DNA of 64,000 nucleotides, taken from contig NC_079902.1 of assembly GCF_024868665.1 (NCBI RefSeq), positions 18,157,450 through 18,221,449 on the forward strand, written 5' to 3'. The DNA is from Triplophysa rosa. Taxonomy: Eukaryota > Chordata > Actinopteri > Cypriniformes > Nemacheilidae. The position numbers were made by a program, and so were the translations under genes. The notes beneath the pieces were generated by a model, which saw only the letters and a list, made by a program, of their open reading frames with translations, was not told the DNA's origin and did not search any database. This document shows positions 27,601 to 35,003 of the stretch, piece by piece; positions within the stretch are counted from its first letter, which is position 1, and the number at the start of each line of letters is the position of its first letter.

Positions 27601-30600
27601 TAACCTCATAAACAGTTACGCAATCCTGTGAAATCGGTATGTGAGACAATACTGACGGTCATATTTAATTCCCATAAGAATACGAATAAACATGGAGGGA
27701 GACGAAGCTAAAGCAATTTCTCCATATGACACTCCATATAATCTTTATTAAAGGGATGGTTCACCTAAAATAAAAAAAATCTACTTTTCTGCAGAACACA
27801 AGAGAAGATATTTTGAGAAACGTCTCAGTGGTTTTGTGTCTACAGATGTTACCAATGTTATTTGGTTACCAACGTTCCTTAAAATATATTTTTGGTCTTC
27901 TGCAGAAGAAAGAAAATCATACAGCTTTCATACAACATGAAGGTGAGTAAAAAATAAAATGTTTCTTTTTCTGGGTGAACTATGCCTTTAAGAAGCATTG
28001 TCATTCTGTTTTGAATGAAATCATCACCATACCTTCTCCTTATAATAATAATAAATATTTTAAATTATTTTTATTCATATGACAAAGAGCATGTGGTTAT
28101 CCTTCTGCAAACTTAGTCGCAACAGACTATTCACGATGTAATGCATCCTAATAAACCAAACACAGGACAGTATATCCTCTCCCACTAACTAGATGGATGG
28201 GTGGATTGACAGGGGGATGGATGGATGGTGGCGTAAAAAGGGTGTTTACTCCTCCCTCCACCCCTGCTCTCGGAAGGACAGATACTAAGTGCTTGTGGAT
28301 TTTATGTTTACTGTGTTTTATAAGGCAGATTCAGGAGCCAAGAGCTGTAAAATGTTGTGAGAGGGAGGAGAAAGAGGACAGGGGGTGGAGGCAATGTTAT
28401 TGTAAATCCAATCTTTATTGAGAACGACAGACAAACAGTCGTGCTCGCTCCAGCCCACCTCACCCCATCGCTACTGATTGATTTAGACCTCAGCAAGTTT
28501 TAAACGAGATATATTTGTTTGTTTTTGCTCATTTCTAATGCTATACGACTCTGACCTTGCTTATAATGTACTGTATCTATATTCTGATATTCAATCTGTA
28601 AAATACACAGTACAATATACTGATGCCAGTGAGTTTCTGTTGGTTTCCTGTTTTTCCCCTACCTAAACATCTTATCTTACTATTGCCCCCTAAACATTTC
28701 TAAAGAAAATATACAGTAGCTGCGACATCCCACAGTGCTTTACCATAAATAATAACAATACAGAAAAGCAACACACAAAGAAATACAGACGTTTCCACCA
28801 AATGCGATGAATAATGTAAATGCAATCTCGAAAGTAAGAATGAAGAAACTTAGTGAAAGTGAAGTGAGAATCGGACCGGCAACCTTCTGGTCACGAGTCC
28901 GACTCTCTAACCATTAGGCCAAGACTGCCCCAAATAGTGACTATTTTACTAGGGATAGTTCATCTAAAAATGAAAATTCTGTCATCATTTATCCTCAGGT
29001 TGTTCCAAACCTGTATAAATTTCTTTGTTCTGCTAAACACAAAAGAAGATATTTGAAAGAATGTCAGTAACCAAACAGATCTCATCCCCCATTTACTGCC
29101 ATAGTGGGGAAAATAAATACTATAGGAGTCCATGGGGGATGAGATACAGTATGTTTGGTTCCAAGCATTCCTCCAAATATATTTCTCTGTGTTCAGCAGA
29201 ACAAACAATTTTTTACAGGTTTGGAACAACTGAGAGTGAGTAAATGAGGACAGAATTTTCATTTTTGGGTGAACTATTCCTTTAATACATCATACAATCT
29301 GATGTAATTGTATAATGTTAGTACATTATTACATTTATGCATTTGGCAGACGCTTTTATCCAAAGCGACTTGCATTGCATGATACTATACATTTGTTTCT
29401 GAGGACGTGCAATCCGTGGGATCAAACCCATGACCTTGGCGTTGCTAGCGCCATGCTCTAACCACTGAGCTACAGGAAAGCTTTTTATAATCAATTAATA
29501 TTTGTAGGGCGAGTAGTTAAAGGTAAGAATCATCACTTTACAATAAGGTTGTATTTGTTAACATTAGTAAATGCATTAACTAACATGAACAATGAGCAAT
29601 AGTTTTTGAGCATGTATTAATCTTCGTTAATGTTAATGTCAATACTATTGTTCATGTTATTTCATGATGCCAGTGACAACTTTTGATTAAAAAAATAATA
29701 AGTTAATGCTGAAATAAACAAAATAAGATAAATAAATGCTGAAGAAGGAATGTACATTGTTAGATCATGTTAGCTAATGTTAACCAAGTCAATGAGTACA
29801 GCCGTTGTTCGGTTACCAACATTCTTCAAATTCACAATATCTTCTTTTGAGTTCTGCAGAAGAAAGAAGGCCATACTCGTTTGAAATGACAAGAGTGTGA
29901 GTAAATAAAGACAGAAGTGACATCAAACTGGAGAGAAATTACACCCAAGTGTAAATCATTATTATAAGCTTACCTGTACATATTTTAATAAATGGCAGAT
30001 AAAACAGTACTCACTCTCAACTTGCTCAACCAAAAAGTTACGAATTGCCGTTTTAAAGCATGTGTTCGTGATCGCTTGAGAACTTTGGCGAACAACATGC
30101 ATGGTTAGCAGTCTCGGAAGTCCATTCCAACCTCCAAATTAATGACCTCAGGACAGTCTGTTAATCCTCACGCTTTTACAGAGAGACCTACAGCCAGACG
30201 ATCAATGTGTCAACTGGGAGAGATGAATCAATGTCCTGTCGCAAAAAAAAACACTCTCTTTCTCTCTATTTTTGATCCTTTGCCATTTCATTTTGCGCCA
30301 TTGTTCGCATTTTCTCCTACCCGTGAGATTTTTGCTTCGCATGCACCATCTGATCTGAAAAAGTCTCTACACACCTGTTTCAATGAGCCTGAACAATAAG
30401 CTCCATTAGGCCGCCCTGCAGTAAACGTAACATCTTGTGGTAATACCTAAAACATTAAACAGCCATTGCTTTGCTTTATTGCAGCTTAGAGGTGATGATG
30501 AAGAAAATAAAAAGCTCCGTGCACTTCGAAAAAGCTGTATGAACACGAAAATGTCAATATGCCAAGTAACTACAGTGGACTGAATCTCATAGTGGTGTTA

Positions 30601-33259
30601 TTATTCATTCTGGAAATGTTTACCATAGCTTTCTGATTTGCAATAAATGCACTTTGAAGTTACGGTCCATGGCACATTCCGTCTTATCTCTGTCTTATAA
30701 AGAGAGTTTGCAGTGACAGTACGCAGTGTAATCTTATCCTTGGCTTGTTTCCATGTATGGATGCTGTTGAAAAAAGTGCAAATGTTGTTTTTTGTACAGT
30801 AAGACACTTTGTTCTGCACCTGCTGAGAACACGATGTGTGAACACACGATGTGTACTTTCAGGTGTTTCTACGCAGACAGTAGCTCTACCTCCACCTAGT
30901 GATACATGATCTCTTGGTGAGGACAATTTCTGCTCTAAGATTCGATACTTTTAAATGGGGTTGAATAAAAAGAGCGGCGAAGAGGAGATTTTTATTTTGT
31001 CTTATTGAATGCACACGCTCCCTAAACTCAAATGGACATCCTCTGTTCCGCAGTCCGATGAGGTCAAAGGTTCACTGCTTTAATATGTAGGTCAGGTCTG
31101 TTCATGTAGACAGAACAAGGCCCCAAGCAAGATTGAGATCAAATATGCCAAAACTCCCCCCTGCACAATGTGAATTTTCAAACAAAAAAGTAGATTATAA
31201 TGGATCACGTATAATAAAAAATAAAAAACAACCAGGAGTCTTTGTACAAAAAACTCTTAACAATAAACTGCTGAATCAGTGCTTGACGTTTATGATGTAT
31301 AACCAGCGTTCTTGGGAAACAATAAAATATCTCCTGGCAGACAAACCCAAGCAGGTAAATGTAGACTATGGATTTTTCTGCACACTGACTCTCACCTGCG
31401 TTGGCAATAGCATCTATCTCCAGTTTTGTGATGTCACCACTGAAGAGGGATATTTTCATATTCAGCTTTTCGTTGGCCTTGTAAAGAGGCTTACAAGAGG
31501 AGTTACCTAAGACATTTAAACAGTTCATTTATTTGACCAAAAAACTATTTATAATATCAGCGATATTAACATATATCCAAACAATATAACCCAAATAATA
31601 ACATCAAGTCATGCTTCAAACACTTACTGGACTCCAAACTAGCTCAAACTGTTGTTAAACAAACATTTTTCATTTAGTAGAATAATTCAGAACAAAACTA
31701 CAATTGTACATAATGGGGTGGTTTCCCGTACAGGGTTTAAAACTAGTCCTAGACTACAGTAAATGTTAGAGCTGTCTAAACTGAAAACAACTCGCATTGC
31801 CATATCCTAAAATACACCAGTGCCATTGTTTTGTCTCAAAATGCACACAAGTGATGTTTTTTGTATGCCATCTTTGTAAAAACGACTTAAATGTCCTTAT
31901 ATAACTAAGGCCTAGTCCTGATTTAAGATAATCCCTGTGCGGGAAACCACCTCAATAAGTATTTTCAGTGTGTTTAGTTCACCTGTCGATTTCCAAATAG
32001 GAATGTTCTCCAGAGGAATAAAGCCAACCCTGTACATTGTCCTCCTTGTCTCTGTATCCATGGAGCAAAGCTTATCTATCAAAGACAAACAGTAAATAAA
32101 TCATAATAAATTATAATTAACTATTTATTAATAATAAATAATGTAGTGCTTGCTTTATGGTATATAGTTTTACTGTACAATTAAATTATGTACTTCATGT
32201 ACAGTGTATATAGTGCTACAATTAAATGATATAGTGTTTGTTTGCTATAGTGTATATAGTGCTAGTGTATATAGTATATAATGTTTGCTAGTGTTTACAG
32301 AATATAGTGCTTGATATAATAGTTCAAAGTGCTTCCTATAGTGTATACAGTATATAGTACTTGCTATAGTGTACAGTATATGTTTGCTATAGTGTTTACA
32401 GTATATAGTGTTTGATATAATATATACAGTTCAAAGTGCTTCCTAGTGTATACAGTATATAGCTAATGCTTACTATAGTGTGTACAGTTTATAGTACTTG
32501 CTACAATGCATACAGTATATAGTGCTTGCTGTAGTGTATGCAGTGTCACAACTAAATTACATGTTTGCTATAGTGTATAGTACAATCTAGTGCTACAAAT
32601 AAATTATATAGTGCTTACTATTGTGTAAATAGTGCCACGGTTAAATAATAGTGCTTCAATAGGTTTATAGTGCTTGCTATAGTGTATATAGTGCTAAACT
32701 ACATGTTTGCTATATTACAAATGAATTATATAGTACGTGATATAGTGTAGTGCTACAGTTGATTGTTTACAGTTAATTTTATAGAGAGCTACAACTAAAT
32801 TATATAGAAATGATATTGTTTCAGCCAGATATGTGTTGGTGATTTGATGTACTCTCTGAGCACATCTTGAAACTCACTCTTTGCCTCTCTCCAGTCAGTG
32901 GTGTCAGAATCGAGGTTGAGGTCGGACCGCGCGTTCATGGCGTGGAGCGTGCTCGTGCGTAGAGTCGCTATCACCGCAGCCGTTACCCCCACAGCGCCGA
33001 GGCCAATCTTAACAGCCCTTCCACTCTGACTGTGGAGTGACTTTGAGGTTGTTGAAACCTTCTCCCACCTCTCAGCTTTATGTACGACCCCCTGAGGACG
33101 CAGTACTTTGATACTTGCGGACTGTTTACCTGCCGTGTGAAAGGAGCGCTCGGTTAAGCCATGTGCGAATTTGCTGAGGAATTTTACATTATTAGATATT
33201 AATCCGCCGCTATTTGAGAGTGTAACGAGAGAAGCAAGTTTTGACATCTGAAACGCCAT
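1555..33259 (-). CDS. macrod1: ADP-ribose glycohydrolase MACROD1, 5' part of gene (coding exons 1-4)
   Basis: MACROD1 is a mitochondrial/nuclear macro-domain enzyme that removes mono-ADP-ribose from proteins and hydrolyses O-acetyl-ADP-ribose (family knowledge). Visible exons, in transcript order: 33259-32878 (start [11 protein letters not shown], a basic/hydroxylated N-terminus like a mitochondrial presequence, ending in TDWREAK), 32075-31983 (ends ...[12 protein letters not shown]), 31506-31396 (macro-domain start, [19 protein letters not shown]) and a 30-nt micro-exon 1584-1555 reading [11 protein letters not shown], the ADP-ribose-binding loop. Every junction has GT/AG borders and the phases close (382, 93, 111 and 30 nt). 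The rest of the macro domain lies beyond the window start. Intron 3 is about 29.8 kb and hosts flrt1 on the other strand, as I recall for human MACROD1. The start is divergent from fermt3. Exon 1 diverges more than the macro-domain exons, so its exact start is less certain than the identity. Confidence 0.9.
3265..3286. repeat. (AC)n microsatellite
   Basis: About eleven uninterrupted AC units. Confidence 0.9.
3829..3939. repeat. Compound (GCAC)n/(AC)n microsatellite
   Basis: A short AC run, then about ten GCAC/ACGC tetramers, then roughly 28 AC units. Alternating purine-pyrimidine sequence of this kind can adopt Z-DNA. Confidence 0.92.
4278..4295 (+). repeat. G-run with G-quadruplex potential, next to a GA repeat
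   Basis: Seventeen of eighteen bases are G, broken by a single A; a GA dinucleotide run follows at about 4308-4322. Confidence 0.8.
5080..5372 (+). promoter_or_regulatory. flrt1: Probable flrt1 promoter and non-coding first exon
   Basis: This is the only CpG-rich island in the first 20 kb: several GCGC/CGCG blocks around a long GA tract. It is followed by a good splice donor, CTGAG|GTACGT, at 5372/5373. The plus-strand coding exon of flrt1 begins after an acceptor (tttccacag) at 20829. FLRT genes typically have a non-coding 5' exon far upstream of one coding exon, so this is the natural candidate. The transcription start is not visible. An ATG at 5352 opens a short reading frame into the donor. 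Assignment is inference, with no transcript evidence. Confidence 0.55.
5158..5222 (+). repeat. GA-rich polypurine tract
   Basis: Mostly GAGA/GGGAGA with rare interruptions, inside the CpG-rich presumed flrt1 promoter. Mirror-symmetric polypurine runs of this length can form triplex DNA. Confidence 0.85.
5373..8237. other. Shared intron of flrt1 and macrod1
   Basis: Contains a CA repeat, AT runs and a probable transposon-end fragment at 7509-7760 (AGGGCTGGGACGATATATCG), a start typical of fish hAT-like repeats. No gene seen. Confidence 0.5.
6590..6672. repeat. (GCAC)/(AC)n microsatellite
   Basis: Starts with GCACGCACGC then continues as about 30 AC units with one CG interruption. Confidence 0.9.
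8760..9251. mobile_element. hAT-type short element (innermost of the nest)
   Basis: Terminal inverted repeats are CAGTGTTGGGT...at the left and ACCCAACAATG at the right. They are flanked by a perfect 8-bp duplication CCCAGAAA (8752-8759 and 9252-9259). The 492-bp body is rich in 'taattagttactg' and 'gtaattta' motifs and has no ORF. The perfect duplication indicates it is the youngest of the three layers. Confidence 0.88.
9640..9895 (+). mobile_element. 3'-end fragment of an L2/CR1-type LINE
   Basis: The last ~45 bp (ATTCCTTGTGTGTGCAAGC then ACTTGGCAATAAAGCTCTTC) match the 3' tail of the LINE at the right end of the window with few differences. Only the untranslated 3' end is present; the left border is approximate. 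Confidence 0.6.
9960..10020 (+). mobile_element. SINE/LINE 3'-tail fragment with the conserved V-SINE-like core
   Basis: The sequence TAAGTCGCTTTGGATAAAAG then CGTCTGCTAAATGAC is the conserved fish V-domain core, followed by an (ATGTAA)n-like end. No tRNA-like head is present. It is in the plus orientation. Confidence 0.55.
10208..14136. other. Shared intron of flrt1 and macrod1
   Basis: AT-rich single-copy-looking sequence with the 69-bp duplication near 13.4 kb. No coding exon or RNA gene was recognised. Confidence 0.5.
13322..13459. repeat. Perfect 69-bp tandem duplication
   Basis: The unit at 13322-13390 (starting TGTTCTGTAAAAATAAGAGA, ending TTATTCCTGGC) is repeated without a mismatch at 13391-13459. 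Confidence 0.95.
14137..14940. mobile_element. hAT-type non-autonomous element, 804 bp
   Basis: A perfect 11-bp inverted repeat (CAGGGCTGTAC / GTACAGCCCTG) is bounded by a perfect 8-bp direct repeat CCTAAGAG (14129-14136 and 14941-14948). The interior shows no transposase. It contains a GC-richer block (14570-14660) unlike the AT-rich remainder, and 'actatagta' repeats near 14400-14500. Confidence 0.88.
14949..20829. other. Shared intron upstream of the flrt1 coding exon
   Basis: Largely free of recognisable repeats. Several mid-GC stretches (about 15410-15500, 17130-17360, 19060-19330) are dense in homeobox-like TAATTA, AATTAG and TTAAAT motifs and look like candidate conserved non-coding elements. 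No coding exon was recognised. Confidence 0.4.
20830..23092 (+). CDS. flrt1: Leucine-rich repeat transmembrane protein FLRT1 (coding exon; CDS 20948-23092)
   Basis: FLRT1 is a single-pass cell-surface adhesion and guidance protein; FLRTs bind latrophilins and Unc5 receptors and modulate FGF signalling (family knowledge). The 714-aa frame is intact and uninterrupted. Order: N-terminal hydrophobic signal (about residues 12-30); alanine-rich linker (30-47); LRRNT cysteines at 52, 56, 58 and 65; about ten leucine-rich repeats; LRRCT with [16 protein letters not shown] (about 326-380); fibronectin type III domain (about 445-535); transmembrane helix (about 573-600, [20 protein letters not shown]); cytoplasmic tail ending [11 protein letters not shown], which matches FLRT1 rather than FLRT2/3. 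A 3' splice site at 20829 starts the exon and leaves 118 nt of 5' UTR. The gene is nested antisense in macrod1 intron 3. Which teleost paralogue (a or b) cannot be told. Confidence 0.95.
23179..23628. mobile_element. hAT-type non-autonomous DNA transposon in the flrt1 3' region
   Basis: The terminal inverted repeats read TAGGGGTGTGCCGA at the left and TCGGCACACCCCTA at the right. They are flanked by a perfect 8-bp direct repeat TTCCAAAG (23171-23178 and 23629-23636), the target-site length expected for hAT elements. The 450-bp body has no meaningful ORF. It lies 86 bp after the flrt1 stop codon and contains an AATAAA at 23379-23384. Confidence 0.88.
23637..27747. other. flrt1 3' flank within macrod1 intron 3
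   Basis: Contains one SINE (25.16 kb) and a non-repetitive candidate regulatory block at about 26230-26480 with AATTAAGCTAATTAGACTGA. The flrt1 3' UTR probably extends into the start of this stretch. Nothing coding was recognised. Confidence 0.45.
25161..25291 (-). mobile_element. V-SINE-like (HE1-type) SINE copy
   Basis: On the minus strand the copy runs from a degenerate tRNA-like head (A-box-like CAGCTCAATTGG; B-box-like GGTTTGAGTCCC) to the V-domain core (CGCTTTGGATAAGAGC). It is diverged, which argues for an old insertion. Confidence 0.65.
27748..27991. mobile_element. Angel-like fold-back element
   Basis: The ends are TTAAAGGGATGGTTCACC and its near inverse GGTGAACTATGCCTTTAA. The two arms (GAAGATATTTTGAGAAACG / GGTCTTCTGCAGAAGAAAG) fold into a hairpin. 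The same family recurs at six or more other sites in the window. The name Angel is from memory of the zebrafish family; the structure is directly visible. Confidence 0.75.
28853..28931 (-). mobile_element. tRNA-derived SINE head
   Basis: Minus strand: GGGGCAGTCTTGGCCTAATG starts a tRNA-like unit with an A-box (TGGCCTAATGGTTAGAGAG) and a B-box (GGTTGCCGGTCCGATTC). The cloverleaf is degenerate and the unit lacks a clean acceptor stem, so it is a SINE remnant rather than a tRNA gene. Confidence 0.6.
28949..29284. mobile_element. Angel-like fold-back element, near complete
   Basis: The outer ends are TAGGGATAGTTCATCTAAAA and TTTTGGGTGAACTATTCCTT. The internal arms (GTTCCAAACCTGTATAAATT / TTTACAGGTTTGGAACAACT) form a long imperfect hairpin. 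It sits directly between two SINE remnants. Confidence 0.78.
29330..29480 (-). mobile_element. V-SINE-like (HE1-type) SINE copy
   Basis: Minus strand: the tRNA-like head TCCTGTAGCTCAGTGGTTAG has a clear A-box, followed by B-box-like GGGTTTGATCCCACGG. The V-domain core AAGTCGCTTTGGATAAAAGC and a TGCATAAATGTAATAATG tail follow. Both promoter boxes are better kept than in the copy at 25.2 kb. Confidence 0.72.
29536..29920. mobile_element. Two joined repeat fragments (AACATTAGT-type and half an Angel-like element)
   Basis: 29536-29795 carries the fish repeat 'ctttacaataaggtt...ttaacattagtaaatgcatt' ending in a reverse-like 'gctaatgttaacc'. From about 29805 to 29920 it continues as the right half only of an Angel-like element (GGTTACCAACATTCTTCAAA to GAGTAAATAAAGACAGAAGT). 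Names and borders are approximate. Confidence 0.5.
29921..31395. other. macrod1 intron 3, proximal end
   Basis: No repeat or gene recognised. Short ORFs on both strands have no family resemblance. Confidence 0.5.
31716..31952. mobile_element. Palindromic MITE in macrod1 intron 2
   Basis: The ends are GGTGGTTTCCCGTACAGGG and CCCTGTGCGGGAAACCACC, an inverted repeat of about 19 bp with one mismatch. Subterminal CTAGTCCTAGAC / GGCCTAGTCC motifs extend the symmetry. No ORF. The target duplication is not clear. It ends 31 bp from macrod1 exon 2. Confidence 0.7.
32130..32790. repeat. Degenerate TATAGTG minisatellite in macrod1 intron 1
   Basis: Dozens of imperfect units of the type TATAGTGCTTGCTATAGTG and ACAGTATATAGTG, with spacing of roughly 20-60 bp, fill most of the intron between macrod1 exon 2 and exon 1. 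Confidence 0.8.
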
Positions 33260-35003
33260 AGCCTTGTGTGTCTTGTCAGCTGTCGAAATATGAATTTTAA
33301 GCTCGAACGAACCTTTGTTTTAAACTACAGTCAGCTATAATAAACGGTACTCAAGTTTTGAAGACAATATTAGTGATATCGAAAGTAAATAGTCTGCAAC
33401 AGTTCATGCAATTTGGACCGTACCAATATATAGGGGTCCGTGAGTTGAATTCTTATAAAAAGCGGGTTTGGTTATTTAGACTGTTCCGGGTAACATCGTG
33501 CATACTGTAGTGACATCTAGCGGCAGTAACGAGGAAGTGCAGCGCTTTTGTCTACTTGCTCTAGTCGGGTCTATTTTTGGTTTTTAAGGTTGTTAAAAAA
33601 AATTAAACAGCAAAATGTTTGGTTCTGCAGGTTCTGTAACTGCTTATCGTATATATTTTCATGTTTTAACCAATTTATCCATTATGTAGCTTTTTTTGCC
33701 GTTCACTTAAACAGTCTGCTGTGGCAAATATTTGTTAAATTCAAGCATTGTATATTTAATTATAGAAATTTTAGTGGCTGAAATGTCGTTCAACCAGTTA
33801 TTTACATACTCTTTTAACAATTTATTTGGTGGTGTTGCCCTTTTTTTTTTAAATACATCTTTTTAAACTTTTCATCTCTTTTATACAATTCTTTGGGGGT
33901 GTCATAGGTTTGAGTGGCACCATCTTAAACTGTGATAACACAAAAACACATTTCCTGATTCAGTTGTCTCTGTGAGACTTTCATGGCCATATAACAGTCT
34001 GAAGTAGCTGTGTAAGAGCACACCCAATGAAAAGAAACATGGCCATACACAGTTCCGTTACACGGAAGTTGAGAAAAGAGGAACATCCTTTTTTTGTCAG
34101 CTCTGACATACCACGAAAAACCACAACTGAGTTTTACATACTGCAGCAGAGACATCTTGTGCGTATAAGTGTGTATGAGTAGGCCTATATGTTCGGGTAA
34201 CCAATAAACATTGACAATACGGACAGGTGGCAGTTTCAACAAATCCAGAGTAAAGGTAACAAAATTAATTGACTTTGAGATATATATTTATTAAGAAATA
34301 TAAATAGTAAAGTGTAATTCACATCATAATGCAGCCAGCGTTGAACATTTTTCTGTCTTGGTAGCCGTGACCGTTAACTCTGGCATTTATATTTTAAGGT
34401 GATGAATGTCAACCTAAAAGTTTATTTTGTTAAGATATAATATCTTAATGTTATTATGCATGTTTCCATAGCATTCCATATTTCATATAATGTTATAGCA
34501 TTGTGTGTCTGTATGTAAACTTTATTTCACAATTTAAAGGTCAAACATTTATGCTACAGATTAAAAAGATAGACATGAAGATATCTATCACACGTGTTTG
34601 ATGCATGATGCTTGGCCTATTTCAGTTTACATACATGCAATGAGCTAAATAAAAAAAAACTTCACCCACACACAGACACGCACCAACACACCCAAATACA
34701 TAGCGGTCGATTAGATGCTACCAAAAGAGGAACTGTGGTTCCATGTGATTTGTGTATAAACGGGAAGTATTTCCCATGGTGAACTTGACTAGGAGTCCAA
34801 CAGCATGATCGTGCTCACAGGGTAGATGAAGCAAACATACAGTACAAGAGTACTGGTGATGTGTGTTCATGCTAATCATGTGATTATCATAATGCTTTTG
34901 ACTTTGTTTGTTTGTCCATCCTTAGTACTCTCGATATTCTCTTACATAACAAGACTCCAATAGCATTTGTATATTAAAATTTGTCATTTCTATCATTTGC
35001 AGA
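33260..35003. other. Divergent intergenic region between macrod1 and fermt3
   Basis: It must hold the macrod1 promoter and the first non-coding exon(s) of fermt3. A short higher-GC patch near 33480-33550 (GACATCTAGCGGCAGTAACG, then GAGGAAGTG) may be part of it. I could not fix either transcription start. Confidence 0.45.

Noticed and set aside
28853..29480. tRNA genes suggested by A-box/B-box-like sequences
   Set aside because: Degenerate stems and attached SINE bodies show these are SINE copies, not functional tRNA genes.
31133..31510. 125-codon plus-strand ORF
   Set aside because: It overlaps macrod1 exon 3 in antisense; the real coding frame is on the minus strand with splice sites.
32130..32790. 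CRISPR-like repeat array
   Set aside because: The units are imperfect and unevenly spaced with no unique spacers, in a vertebrate intron; it is a minisatellite.
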